The notes under the pieces: model-generated | Told to the model about the DNA's origin: nothing | Database searches by the model: none | What the model saw: the letters and a program-made list of their open reading frames with translations, nothing else | Shown here: positions 48,701-58,300 of the stretch, piece after piece | Numbering within the stretch: position 1 is the stretch's first letter | How the letters are laid out: the number at the start of each line of letters is the position of its first letter | Source: Lytechinus variegatus | Lineage: Eukaryota; Echinodermata; Echinoidea; Temnopleuroida; Toxopneustidae | Assembly (NCBI RefSeq): GCF_018143015.1 | Contig: NC_054742.1 | Coordinates: 14,305,632 to 14,369,631, forward strand | DNA: 64,000 nucleotides | Reading direction: 5' to 3' | Made by a program: the position numbers and the translations under genes

Positions 48701-51700
48701 CTTACATGACCTTTGACCTTGATCATGTGACCTGAAACTCGAACAGGAAGTTCAGTGATACTTGATTACTCTTATGTACAAGTTTCATGAATCAGATCCA
48801 TAAACTTTCAAAGTTATGATGGTAATTCAACAGATACACCCAATTCGGCCAAAGTTCATTGACATTTGACCTTAATCATGTGACCTGAAACGCACACAGG
48901 ATGTTCAGTGATACTTGATTACTCTAATGTCCAAGTTTAATGAACTAGACCAATAAACTTTCAAAGTTATGATGGTAATTCAACAGATACCCCCGATTCG
49001 GCCAAAGTTCATTGACCCTAAATGACCTTTGACCTTAATCATGAGACCTGAAACTTGCACAAAATTTTCAGTGATGCTTGATTTCTATTATGTCCAAGTT
49101 TCATGAATCAGATCCATAAACTTTCAAAGTTATGATGGGAATTCAACAGATATCCCCAATTTGGCCAAAGTTCATTGACCCTAAATGACCTTTTACCTTG
49201 GTCATGTGACGTGAAACTCATGCAGGATGTTCAGTGATACTTGATTAACCTTATGTCCAAGTTTCATGAACTAGGTCCATATATTTTCTAAGTTATGATG
49301 ACATTTCAAAAACTTAACCTCAGGTTAAGATTTCGATGTTGATTCCTCCAACATGGTCTAAGTTCATTGACCCTAAATGACCTTTGACCTTGGTCATGTG
49401 ACATGAAACTCTGATAGGATGTTTAGTTAATACTTGATTAACCTTATGGCCAAGTTTTATTAACTAGGTCCATATACTTTCTAAGTTATGATGTCATTTC
49501 AAAAACTTAACCTCAGGTTAAGATTTGATGTTGACGCCGCCGCCGCCGTCGGAAAAGCGGCGCCTATAGTCTCACTTTGCTTCGCAGGTGAGACAAAAAA
49601 GGAATGGGTCAAGTCCAGGGGAAGAAATGAGAGTATGAATCTGTCATTACAGACATAAACTGCCTTATCAAGTAACTATTTCCTGACTCAAACATGGGTG
49701 TGTCATAACTTTACTATGGAACTAATAGCTTGATTTGTCAACTCACTTCTCTGATTGGTCACAATCTCAAATCCTCCTGATGTTTCAACCCCTACACATG
49801 TATCTTTGAAAGGTGAAAGCCTTTGCTTAATTGATGACCATGGGGAGAAATACTGCAACCTCTTCAAGATACCTGCAGACTCTCTGGCACCCTCTACGGC
49901 TGATGAATTATTCCCAATGTAAAGGAGCAGTGTTTCATCGGCATCCAGAGGAGTGAACATAATCTTGGTAAGAGAAATTGGTGGTAAAACAGTTTGAATA
50001 ACTATTTATCTGTGAAGAACATATCTTTCAGATTCTGGACAATACAATAACAGCACAATATCATCAAAGATAAACCATCTAAGTCTTTCAAACAATGTGT
50101 TACAAAGATACAATGCATTCTTAAAAACTACATGGGAAACAATTCTTTTTAAAATTGACAAGTTAAAATAAGCTAAACAAAAAAAATCTCATAGTTTCAA
50201 ACAAACAAATGAATTTTCCAATTATAAGTAACTATGTTGGTAGTTTGTTTATTTATGTAATTTGTGGAAAATGGATCTTCATTTGAAAATAGAAAGAATT
50301 TTTGTACTGTATAACCCTCTATCCTCCCCACACACAAAAAATATTAAAAAAACAATCAAAACAAACAAACACAAGCTTACTCAAAATTTCAGGCTATCAT
50401 TCAATATTATATACTTACTGTGACACTACTGAGAAATTTGAGCACTTGCCATTCTTTGAAGCCACTGTAGCAATAGACGTGAAACCCAGCTGATTCCTTT
50501 CGCTTTGTTTCCCATGGTTGAAAGGCCTTCTCATGAGAAGAGCTTCCTTCTGCTCCTGGTCTCAAATTAAAAACAAAAATATATGTACTAAAAAATTACA
50601 TGATAGACTCATGTACAATTCAATTTCAGGCTGCGACTTGAAGCTGATTTTGACTTTATACTCTGATCACAAATCTTGCACCGAAGCAAAATTCTGGTTT
50701 TAGTATTTCTAGCATTCTGCCAAAACTCCGCTTAAAATAGTTTAATTTCACTTCTTGGAACTTTCACATTTAAAGCAAAATGGGATTTGTTAAAAACTTG
50801 TGTCAAACCGTGTATTGTGCCCAGGCTAAAACTAAGGGGAAGTTCATGCTGACAAAAAGTTGATTGTAAAAATAGCAGAGAATCTAATATCAAAAATATT
50901 GGTGAAGGTTTGAGGAAATTCCATCAACTATTAAACAAATACTTGAAGTTTAATTCTTAAATTTGTGATGTCATATGCAAGCAGCTCCCCTATAGTATCA
51001 AATAGATTCTACATGTAGACTGAGTAAAAATGAATTTGAAATGTCATTTTCTCAAAAAATTGAAAATGTGCTTTACATTGTAAGTCATCATTAACCATTA
51101 TATGATTTCCCAAATCACTAACTTAAATTTTTAAAATTAGAGAGTCAAAAGGGGCCTAAGCTTTCGATCCTAGCAGAATCTTCTTCTGATGGATTTCCCG
51201 CCAACCTTCACCCATATTTTATATCATTTTATCTGGTAGGCCAAGTCCTATGGTAAGGTGCCCCAAGTCTGTGCAGTGCCCTTGTCTGTGCACACACAAA
51301 CCCGCATGATTCTAGTAAAAGATGCCCAATGACTACAAACTTGAAATAATTAGAAAGATATTCATTATTGATCTGAAATGTGAATTTTTTCAACATTTTG
51401 GCAAATTATAGGGAAGGACTTTTTCACACATTTTTTTCCAGATGTATAACTTTTACCGTTTTCTTATTTTTTACACAGTGGTTAAACCATTTATACCCCT
51501 TCCCATTGAATATCCATGATTAAAGAAAATGTTTCTACTGAAAACAATACTAATAAAAGGATATGAAAATAGAAATGCACCAATCCCAAAAGATAAATGA
51601 AAATTATTTGCTCGGGTCTTAATTATATTCCAGTCAGAATAGACTTAAACAAATATTTGTAATGGCTTCTTAATTTGTCCCTTTTCCCATTTTCATATTA

Positions 51701-54700
51701 ATTTTGTTTTATTCATTTTCTTGTTTCTTTTTTTCTCTAAATTTTTCTTTTCTTTTTTTTAATTTTTCCTGTTCTTTGTTCTTCCTTTCTTCATTTTCTT
51801 TTGTTGTATTTCACTTTTTTCTTTTATTATCTTTGTTCTTTTTGTAATATACTTTTTGAAAATTATTTTTGCTTGTTTCCCCCTTTTATGCATTGTCCTA
51901 ATTTTGCAGCATATTTTTCTGTGATTTTCTCCTGCTATAATATGCTGCAAAAGAGAAAATAAAAATAAACTGGATTAGGGGCCTGCATAATCTAGGTTTT
52001 AGGATTCAAAGAGGAAGGAAAAATCATTGTTTCTGAATTCGCGACGTACTATTTATTAACTTTACCATTATGAGTGTGTCTATATGGAGACTAGAAAAAG
52101 TCCACACAAACTGAGAATACAATTAATTTATTCTCTTTCAATCATTTCATATTTACAATGATAGAACAATTTTCATTTTACCACTAATCAATTAGCAAAG
52201 TAAAATAACAAGGTTTACATACACGATGTACAAAGTGAAAGTAACTAAGTGGTAATTGCTCCAGAATTAATATTTCAGAAGTTTTTTTTCTTTATATTTT
52301 TCAGGCCACCAAAAAAAAATATTTGAAGGCTTTGGTGGCCCGAATGGGCAACCACGAAAAAAAGTTAATGCGGAGCCTTCAGAGATGCCAAGTTCAAAGA
52401 CCAGCTATGCGTGAGATTTTCTGTGAATCTGAGTGAGATCACAGACATTGTGTACAATGGGGATAGGCTGTGATAGTTGCGCGAGACAGAGATTTGAGGG
52501 GATGTACAAGAGTCCAAAATGCTTGAGTCTCATAATGCGTGAGACTTGGCTCTCTGAGCCTTGCTTTCCCATTATTTTTTCATTCCCTCCCTCCCTTCCC
52601 TCCAGTTTTTGTCTGTTTTTTAAAGAATGAAGGAAACATTTTCTTTCTTTCATTATAATTCTTTCCGCCTCCTTTTTTCTTACTTTCTTTTTTTCATTTC
52701 TCTCCCTTATTTTTTCTTTCACACATTCATTCATCTTTCCTTCCTTCTTTTCTTTCTTTTATTCATTTCAAAGAATGACGGAAACATTTTTCTCTTTTAT
52801 TTTCTTTCATCCTTCTTTTATTCTAACATTCTTTATTTCTTCCCCTTCATTATTTTCTTTCTTCTCAATTCGTCTCTTTTCTTTTGTCTTTTCATTCTCT
52901 TTTTTATTCTTTCGTTCACTCTCCTTTCCAATTCTTTATATTTTCTAACAAGTCTAACAGTTAACACTGTGACCGTGTAACGTTTGTTGTTAGCCATTTT
53001 TTTTTGGTTGATTTTTTTTATTAAGACCAGGCTCGGTCGATCCACTCATATGGTCATGCAACATATTTTGTCGATTGTCCCGTATTTCATTTTGTGAAAT
53101 CTGGTCACCCTGAGCTGGCCCGAATGCTATTACGACCCCATTCTTCCCCATTTTGGAGAACATACCGTATGTCTGCCCAGTATACACGGACGACCTAGGC
53201 CTGGGCATAGTACGTATTTAACTCTATGGGCCTGGGTTAGGTCCCCCATCCAGGGTGACCAGATTTCACAAAATGAAATACGGGACAAAAATTATCGACA
53301 AACGAAGATTAACAAAGAAGGCTACACAAAGTGTTAGACTTGTGAAAAAATATAAAGAATTGGAAGGGAAGGTGAACTAAAGAATGAAGGAGAGAAAGAA
53401 AAGAGATGATTGAGAAGGAAAGAAAATAAAGGAAAACAGAAAAAATAACAGAAAGTTAGAATAAGATGAAAGAAATAATAAAAGAAATTAAAAAAAGTTT
53501 CCGTCACTCTTTTAAATGAATATAGAAAGAAAGAAAAGAAAGAAAGAAAGGAAGGGAAGATGAATAAATGTCTGAAAGACAAAATAAAGGAGAAAATTAA
53601 AGGGGGAAAAAGGTAAGAAAAAGAAGGAGAAAAGAAATAATGAAGGAAATGAACAAGTTTCCTTCATTCTTTGAAAGAAGAAAACTGGAAGGAAGGAAGG
53701 GAAAGAAAGAAACAAAAGAAAGAATAAGGGAAAAGAATAAGGGGAAAATATAAAGAAAGAAACAGTGGAAGGGAAGAATGAAGAGAAGAGAGAACGAAAA
53801 AAAGAGAAAATAATGGAAGGAGAGAAAGAACGAAAAGAAACAGGAGACGAAGAGAGAAGGAAGCCAAGGTAATTATAAGGAAAGAAAGAATGAAGGAAAT
53901 AAAAAAGGATATTTGATAAAGAATAAAAGTAAGAGAAACTAAAAAGGAAAGAAAGAAAAATGTAAAGAGAGAGAGAAAAGAAAATGTCTAGGAAAGAAAG
54001 ATAGGAATATATAGATAATGGTTTATTAATAAAATCAAGACATCATCGCGGCTAAGGCCAAACTGCTAAGTATTCACAAGGTAATAAAGACACAAAAAAT
54101 ATTCAAACAATAACACAGATAATTACAAAATAAATAATACGGATAAAGTATGGTATTGGAAATAAAGATAGTTGGAACAAAACAGGGCAAGCAGAAAGGA
54201 TATGGTATATATATAAAAGAAAGAAAAACGGAAAAGTTCAAACTTCAACTAAACAGAAAAATCCATTCATCTAATAAAAATCATAATTTCATTAGGTGTT
54301 TTTTAAAATGTGTTTTTAAAATTTAAAAAATAAAATGTTTTTGAAAAGGAATAAAATTTCAAAGTGAAACATATTGTCAAACTTAAAAATTAGATGAAAC
54401 ATCGCGGCATAGTGCACACCAAGACTCAAAACGAAAGCTGAAACAACTAGATCTATAAAAGGTCAATAACTTGTTCTTCCGATTACATCTCCAAATCATT
54501 AATCTGAGATAGTATAATTATAAGAATTTCCCGCCAATTTTGTGATTATTTTGATGAAAAACTGTCTATCATGTGAGATTGTTTTCACCATTGAGAATTT
54601 GCTTCGATCCTACTTGCCTAGCTAGTAGCCTGCCACACACAGGCAGGAGGCCAGTTCGTTTGTAAAACAATGGGTTTAGCAAGAAATCACCGTAGAACTT

Positions 54701-55156
54701 GCAAAAGTTTACAGTTATCGATTTAATTGTTGTCCCTGCTTCGTCAGCTGTTTGTTATTTAATGAAAATTCGTCACTTTTAAATGTATTAAGTTAACTAC
54801 ATTTTGTTCAATATTCTGAAATACGGGACAAATAGGCGTCCCGGGAAGGATTTGTCGGGACGCCGGGACACGTACAGGAGCAAAATACGGGACAATCCCG
54901 GGAAATACGGGACGTCTGGTCACCCTGCCCCCATCATGCCCAAGGCGGTACCGTATTTCGACCCGGGATTTCGACCGGTTATGCCCGCCAAAATCATTCC
55001 CATTCATTCAAGCTGAAAAACAAAATCGCTGACCAACTCGCACTTCCCTGAATAAAAAACAGTAACATCGGAGTTTTAAACATGCAAGGGATATTTACCG
55101 TGCAATAAACTGCCATGAAGCAGAAAAAACAAACTAAATAGATATATGAGTCCCAT
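39722..55156 (-). CDS. NEMP1: Nuclear envelope integral membrane protein (NEMP1/TMEM194 family), 8 coding exons, complete
   Basis: Inner-nuclear-membrane protein; known family members bind BAF and Ran-GTP and support nuclear envelope stiffness and fertility. Exons on the minus strand, 5' to 3': 55156-55099, 50555-50419, 49963-49747, 46513-46441, 45075-44982, 43872-43550, 43008-42835, 39869-39722. All phases agree and give 407 residues (human NEMP1 444). Residues 1-19 (MGLIYLFSLFFLLHG) form a signal peptide. The luminal part has HVYCYSGF and KDTCVGVET. Membrane segments lie at about 141-160, 165-188, 197-216, 228-248, 255-275 and 280-295. The signature SSGVTIGVLASLL, LIGGWALVGFF, SFAVCYRYGP and LQLIGLTCIY is followed by the nucleoplasmic ALEELRQYC...AWKEV and SPKRFAEFVSG, then an acidic Ser-rich tail. 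Which of NEMP1 or NEMP2 it equals is not resolvable; invertebrates usually have one gene. ATG has A at -3 and G at +4. Confidence 0.94.
41058..41216 (+). pseudogene. Short frame opposite the transposase, possible remnant of the second Harbinger protein
   Basis: Harbinger elements usually encode a second, Myb/SANT-like protein. This 52-residue frame (MPKIRKSMTKASATRG..., acidic EDAGDDELVEV) starts in the non-transposase part of the element and points the other way. It has no recognisable Myb helices, so this is only a positional guess. Confidence 0.3.
41183..42147 (-). pseudogene. Harbinger transposase (DDE, HARBI1-like), frameshifted
   Basis: Read on the minus strand in three consecutive frames: 42147-41857 (FNQLMRELEAEDQEAF, LRHLATGDS), 41847-41605 (FRVADNTISLIVREVC, then GALDGKHIAIRCP with the first catalytic Asp), and about 41650-41183 (YNYKGFYSLVMMALVDA, LWIDVGAEGSTSDAQLFN, DEAFPLRTWLMKPY, then ARRVVENAFGILANRF with the catalytic Glu). 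All DDE positions are kept. One base is lost just after GDS (a TAA where Tyr is expected), and a few codons plus the frame are lost after AIRCP. Normal length of the family is about 350-400 residues. It is in the same orientation as NEMP. Confidence 0.9.
43331..43352. repeat. AT dinucleotide microsatellite
   Basis: About eleven AT/TA units in NEMP intron 6. Confidence 0.8.
43962..44160 (-). repeat. GTCTCACCTGC repeat family, 3' end fragment, NEMP intron 5
   Basis: On the minus strand the copy ends GCAGGTGAGACTGCAAGAGG and CCACTTGTT, preceded by CAAAGTCAGCACTG and one AAGGTCAAATGTCA unit. Sense to NEMP. It lies about 90 bases upstream of the acceptor of exon 6 (43872). Confidence 0.8.
45204..46292. 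mobile_element. MITE with TTAAAGGGGAATC ends, interrupted by a LINE fragment
   Basis: TTAAAGGGGAATCTAAACC at 45204 is inverted at 46292 (GGATTCCCCTTTAA). It lies in NEMP intron 4. A LINE fragment occupies about 45411-45925, so the MITE itself is about 570 bp. The TTAA at both tips may be target duplication. Related in style to 60999-61568. Confidence 0.75.
45411..45925 (+). mobile_element. 5'-truncated LINE fragment (L2/CR1-like), C-terminal reverse-transcriptase tail
   Basis: The frame 45464-45775 reads MQRIQNRAASIILKARKYER, ATPLLKHLHWLPVDKRI and YKVALLVYKCMHKMAPEYL, the conserved C-terminal tail of L2/CR1-type LINEs. The 3' UTR is about 140 bases and ends in ATT repeats (45903-45916). The frame shifts near 45760 before the usual terminal segment. 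Confidence 0.85.
46514..47153. other. NEMP intron 3, repeat-free part
   Basis: AT-rich intron sequence. Nothing I can support. Confidence 0.4.
47154..48136. mobile_element. MITE-like element with CATGGTCGCATGTCATAAG ends, NEMP intron 3
   Basis: CATGGTCGCATGTCATAAGG at 47154 is inverted at about 48110-48136 (CTTATGAAATGCGACCACAT) with a few mismatches. The inside is very AT-rich with TTAATTA stretches. The 102-residue minus frame at 47521-47829 is not recognisable. Confidence 0.65.
48493..49594 (-). repeat. GTCTCACCTGC repeat family, long copy, NEMP intron 3
   Basis: On the minus strand it begins GTCTCACCTGCGAAGCAAAG with the CGGCGGCGGCGTC block and ends GCAGGTGAGACGGCCAGAGG and CCACTTGTTT. 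About 1.1 kb, the same layout as 25196-26290, and sense to NEMP. TGACCTTTGACCT (the AGGTCA direct repeat on the minus strand) occurs at 48707, 49023 and 49378. It ends about 150 bases downstream of exon 3 (49747). Confidence 0.88.
50832..51110. repeat. One-sided fragment of the AGGGGAAGTTCACCCTGA MITE, NEMP intron 1
   Basis: AGGGGAAGTTCATGCTGACA, TTGTAAAAATAGCAGA and TTTGTGATGTCATATGCAAG match the left half of the complete copy at 16201-16681. The right terminus is missing. Confidence 0.75.
51111..52554. other. NEMP intron 1, AT-rich part
   Basis: Contains a CCAAGTCTGTGCAGTGCC stretch (51249) like the ends of the element at 55836-56290, a T-rich tract (51690-51880), and a small foldback near 52300 (GGCCACCAAA against TTTGGTGGCC). 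No gene. Confidence 0.45.
52555..53112 (-). repeat. Left arm of a large inverted repeat, polypyrimidine
   Basis: A TTTC/TTCC-rich tract (52560-52950) is followed by CTAACAAGTCTAACAG, TTGTCCCGTATTTCATTTTG and a CTGGTCACCCTG terminus at 53112. Read on the minus strand it is the same sequence as the start of the element at 53251. The long low-complexity frames here are not proteins. Confidence 0.75.
53251..54927 (+). mobile_element. DNA element with CAGGGTGACCAGA ends, NEMP intron 1
   Basis: CAGGGTGACCAGATTTCACA at 53251 and TCTGGTCACCCTG ending at 54927 are inverted ends of a widespread repeat type whose subterminal parts carry ATACGGGACA motifs (53279, 54823, 54887, 54903). An AAAG/GGAA purine tract fills about 53340-54000. 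No transposase frame remains. Together with 52555-53112 it forms a head-to-head pair. Confidence 0.75.
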
Positions 55157-55396
55157 GATCCGCCAACCAGCCTGAGAAGTGGAGGTCCTGATTCAACCGA
55201 TCTGACGTTGTGTACTGACTACTGTGTCCATTGGATCCAAAAGATAAAGGCCCTGCCACAAAAGATTTGTTACACATTGATCAAGCACACATTAACCACG
55301 CAAGTGTACTACATAAATATGATGAGTAGCCAACCTTTGCTATAGTCCTATACTTGTCCGCCGGCGGATGTTTTGAATCTGGAACGGGGGATCATC
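55157..55396. promoter_or_regulatory. Bidirectional promoter region between NEMP and TUT1
   Basis: Only 240 bases separate the two start codons. The interval holds an inverted CCAAT box (ATTGG at about 55231), a perfect 12-bp palindrome TCCGCCGGCGGA (55357-55368) about 30 bases before the TUT1 ATG, and no transposable element, unlike everything around it. There is no convincing TATA box for either gene. Transcription starts are not placed. Confidence 0.7.
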
Positions 55397-58300
55397 ATGG
55401 AGCCGGAGCACACAACGATATCATCAAGAGGGAAATCTTTCCATTGTGACATCTGCAATGTGAAAATCATGTCAGGTATTAGAGCTGAGGTCTACAAATG
55501 CTAGCGCCTTTGTTCAATCACATACATAACAATTTAACGTAACAGTTAAACTAGTACGGTACGATGTGGTCGACAATTTTGCTTTGCGATGGCGAATGAT
55601 AATGATGTGCGATGTTAATTCCGGTCATGAACAAGATGAGGGTGGGACATGTGGGGCGCCCAAACAGTAAAACACCTGACACTGCAATTTGAATTGAAGC
55701 CTTCTTTTTTGTCTTTTGATTACACAAAAAAATATGAATTCAAATGTTATGATCTTTGAAGGCTTACGGGTCATTCCCGAGGAGGACGGCCAATATGGGA
55801 GACTAGCTCTTAGTCTTATGATGGTGGGCCCCAAGTCTGCGCACCTAACAATTTGAGTTCAGATTTAACATGATTTTTTTTGTTATTACACAAAATCTTT
55901 GAGTTGATAATGTTCCTTATATTATTAAGAGTAAGTGTACCAAATTTCTCATTAAAAAATAAAAGAAAATATAGGATTTTCTTGAAAAAACTGCGGGCAG
56001 TCATTTTCAGATTGAAAAAAACAATGGTACCCCATGTCTGCGCACTCATTCACTTTGCACACGTTTCGGGGATTTTGATGACAAAGGCTGCATTTATGAG
56101 GCTGTCACATGAAATGCCCTGAATTCATTATTTTTCCACCATTTTGAGTCGGATTTTTTCATGAATACCTGTACCTGCCTATGTATTGCATTTGTAAAGA
56201 TCGTGCTCGTTGCGTATCTTCTTTAATTAGAATCGCGCAGATACGCGGGTGCGCAGACTTGGGAGACCGCGCAGACATGGGGTAACTGACCATACTCTTA
56301 CTCTTAGCTAGATCTAGCTGTCTCCATATTCCATAAATAATGAGAGAGATAATAATAAGGCAGTGTATACAGCCACACGCGTGTGTCTTTACCATCCAGC
56401 CACATGCGTGTGGTTATATCCAGAACACCTATCTGTGGATACCGCCACACGCCACCAGTAATAACAGTAAAACACGTATGTAGGTCTGACCGTCTATATC
56501 ACGATCAAAATAACCTCATTTCTTCATTAAATTCTTACATTCTAAACCCCTTTGATATCCTTAGGTCGTTTCAATTTCATTCTCACCGTCTTCTCTCCTT
56601 GCTTTTCTTGTCTTGTTACAAACGGTCGTCTGTTTAACAGCAAATTCTCTTTTTCTACTTGTGTCGATTCTGGCTCCCTTCGCGGTGGCAGACCCATACA
56701 GCGTCAGCGCAGCGCGCAGTAGTAGACATACACAGTTTGGGTTTACGTAAACGTAAACGTTCCTCCCTGAACACATGGAATTCCATTATTTTAACATTTT
56801 GTGCTTCAGGCAATGAGGTCCTTATCATCAAATTTGTAAAAATTGAAATATTGTATAATTTAAACAATAAAAAACAAAAGAAATAGTGAGTGAGTGACAT
56901 CATATGGATCTGATTCATGAAACTTGTACATAAGAGTAATCAAGTATCACTGAACATCCTGTTCCAGTTTCAGGTCACATGATCAAGGTCAAAGGTCATG
57001 TAAGGTCAATGAACTTTGGCCATGTTGGGGTTTTTTGTTGAATAACTATCATATCTCTGTAAGTTTATTGGTCTAGTTCATAAAAAGAGGACATAAGAGT
57101 AACCATGTATCACTGAACATCTTGTGCGAGTTAGAGTAGTATGCAAAGTCAGCACTGCTGCTATATTGAACTGCGTGATGCAGGTGAGACGGCCAGAGGC
57201 ATTCCACTTGTTTCCTTTTCTAAGTTTATTCTTGGTGGAGGAACTTCTCTCTCTCTCTCTCTTTTTTTTGGGGGGGGGTTCTGATATTTGTAAAGAGGTA
57301 AGAAAGAGAACAAATTGCAACAGAATTTATTCCAATGCAGAACATTTCTTTGATGTCCATAGAAGACCATACTAAAAGTCCCAGAAAATCCGAATAGGGG
57401 AAAGTGTTCTAATTTGCATAAACATAATGGTTAATTTTGGCCATATTCGCTCATTAAGTTTACGTAGCAGACGACGATAGTGTATACTATGTACTCAGAC
57501 CCGATTACATATATCAATTCCGGCCTCGATATACTATAAACATCGACTTCCTCAAACTATCGCTATATCATAAATATCAGTAAGCAAAAATTGATACTAC
57601 AAGAACATTGTTACTATTAACATTAAATGCAAAAATTCGATTCTGTTTGGACTCTATTAATTGTTTAACATGAAAGGGTCTACATGTAGGCACGGAAACT
57701 ATCATATGCTAGTCACGTGACATTGTACACCAAAATAATGACATTTACTGCTTGCTCGTTCAAGAGAAAAATAAGATGTAGCTATTAGACCTGCCACATC
57801 CTATCATACTACTATTAAACTATATACCGAAGTCACACTTTTTCCGTATTTTGCCAATTTATAGGAAAATCTGTCAATTTGGAGCCCCCGAGAGGGAAGG
57901 GGTCGATGCGCCGTATTTTGCCAATTTATGGGGAAATCTGTCAATTTGTAGTCCCTGAAGAGGGAAGGGTTGATGCGCTGATAATCTATTAACCTACTCA
58001 TCTTTAAGTTTCAAATAATAAAAGTGACTTAACAATATAGCAGAAATACCTTTTGCCTGAATAGGGAGGGGGGGTCAAACACTGCATTTTTTATTTAGGA
58101 AAAATAAGCACAAAAGGGTGGAGAGACTTCGGACCCCCTAAAGGATGTAGGCTTTGATGTGCCAGCACTTCTTTATTGTAATTGATAGAGGAAAATCTAC
58201 TTTTTTTATCTCCAAGTGGTTTTAAAACAATAAAAGTGGCTTACACTGTAGCAGAAACATTTTTTTTGCCTCAATGAGGGCTCCGGATTTATAGATTTTT

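Noticed and set aside
52433-53867. Several Phe/Ser- or Lys/Glu-rich frames on both strands
   Set aside because: They are the polypyrimidine/polypurine tracts of an inverted repeat; composition explains them.
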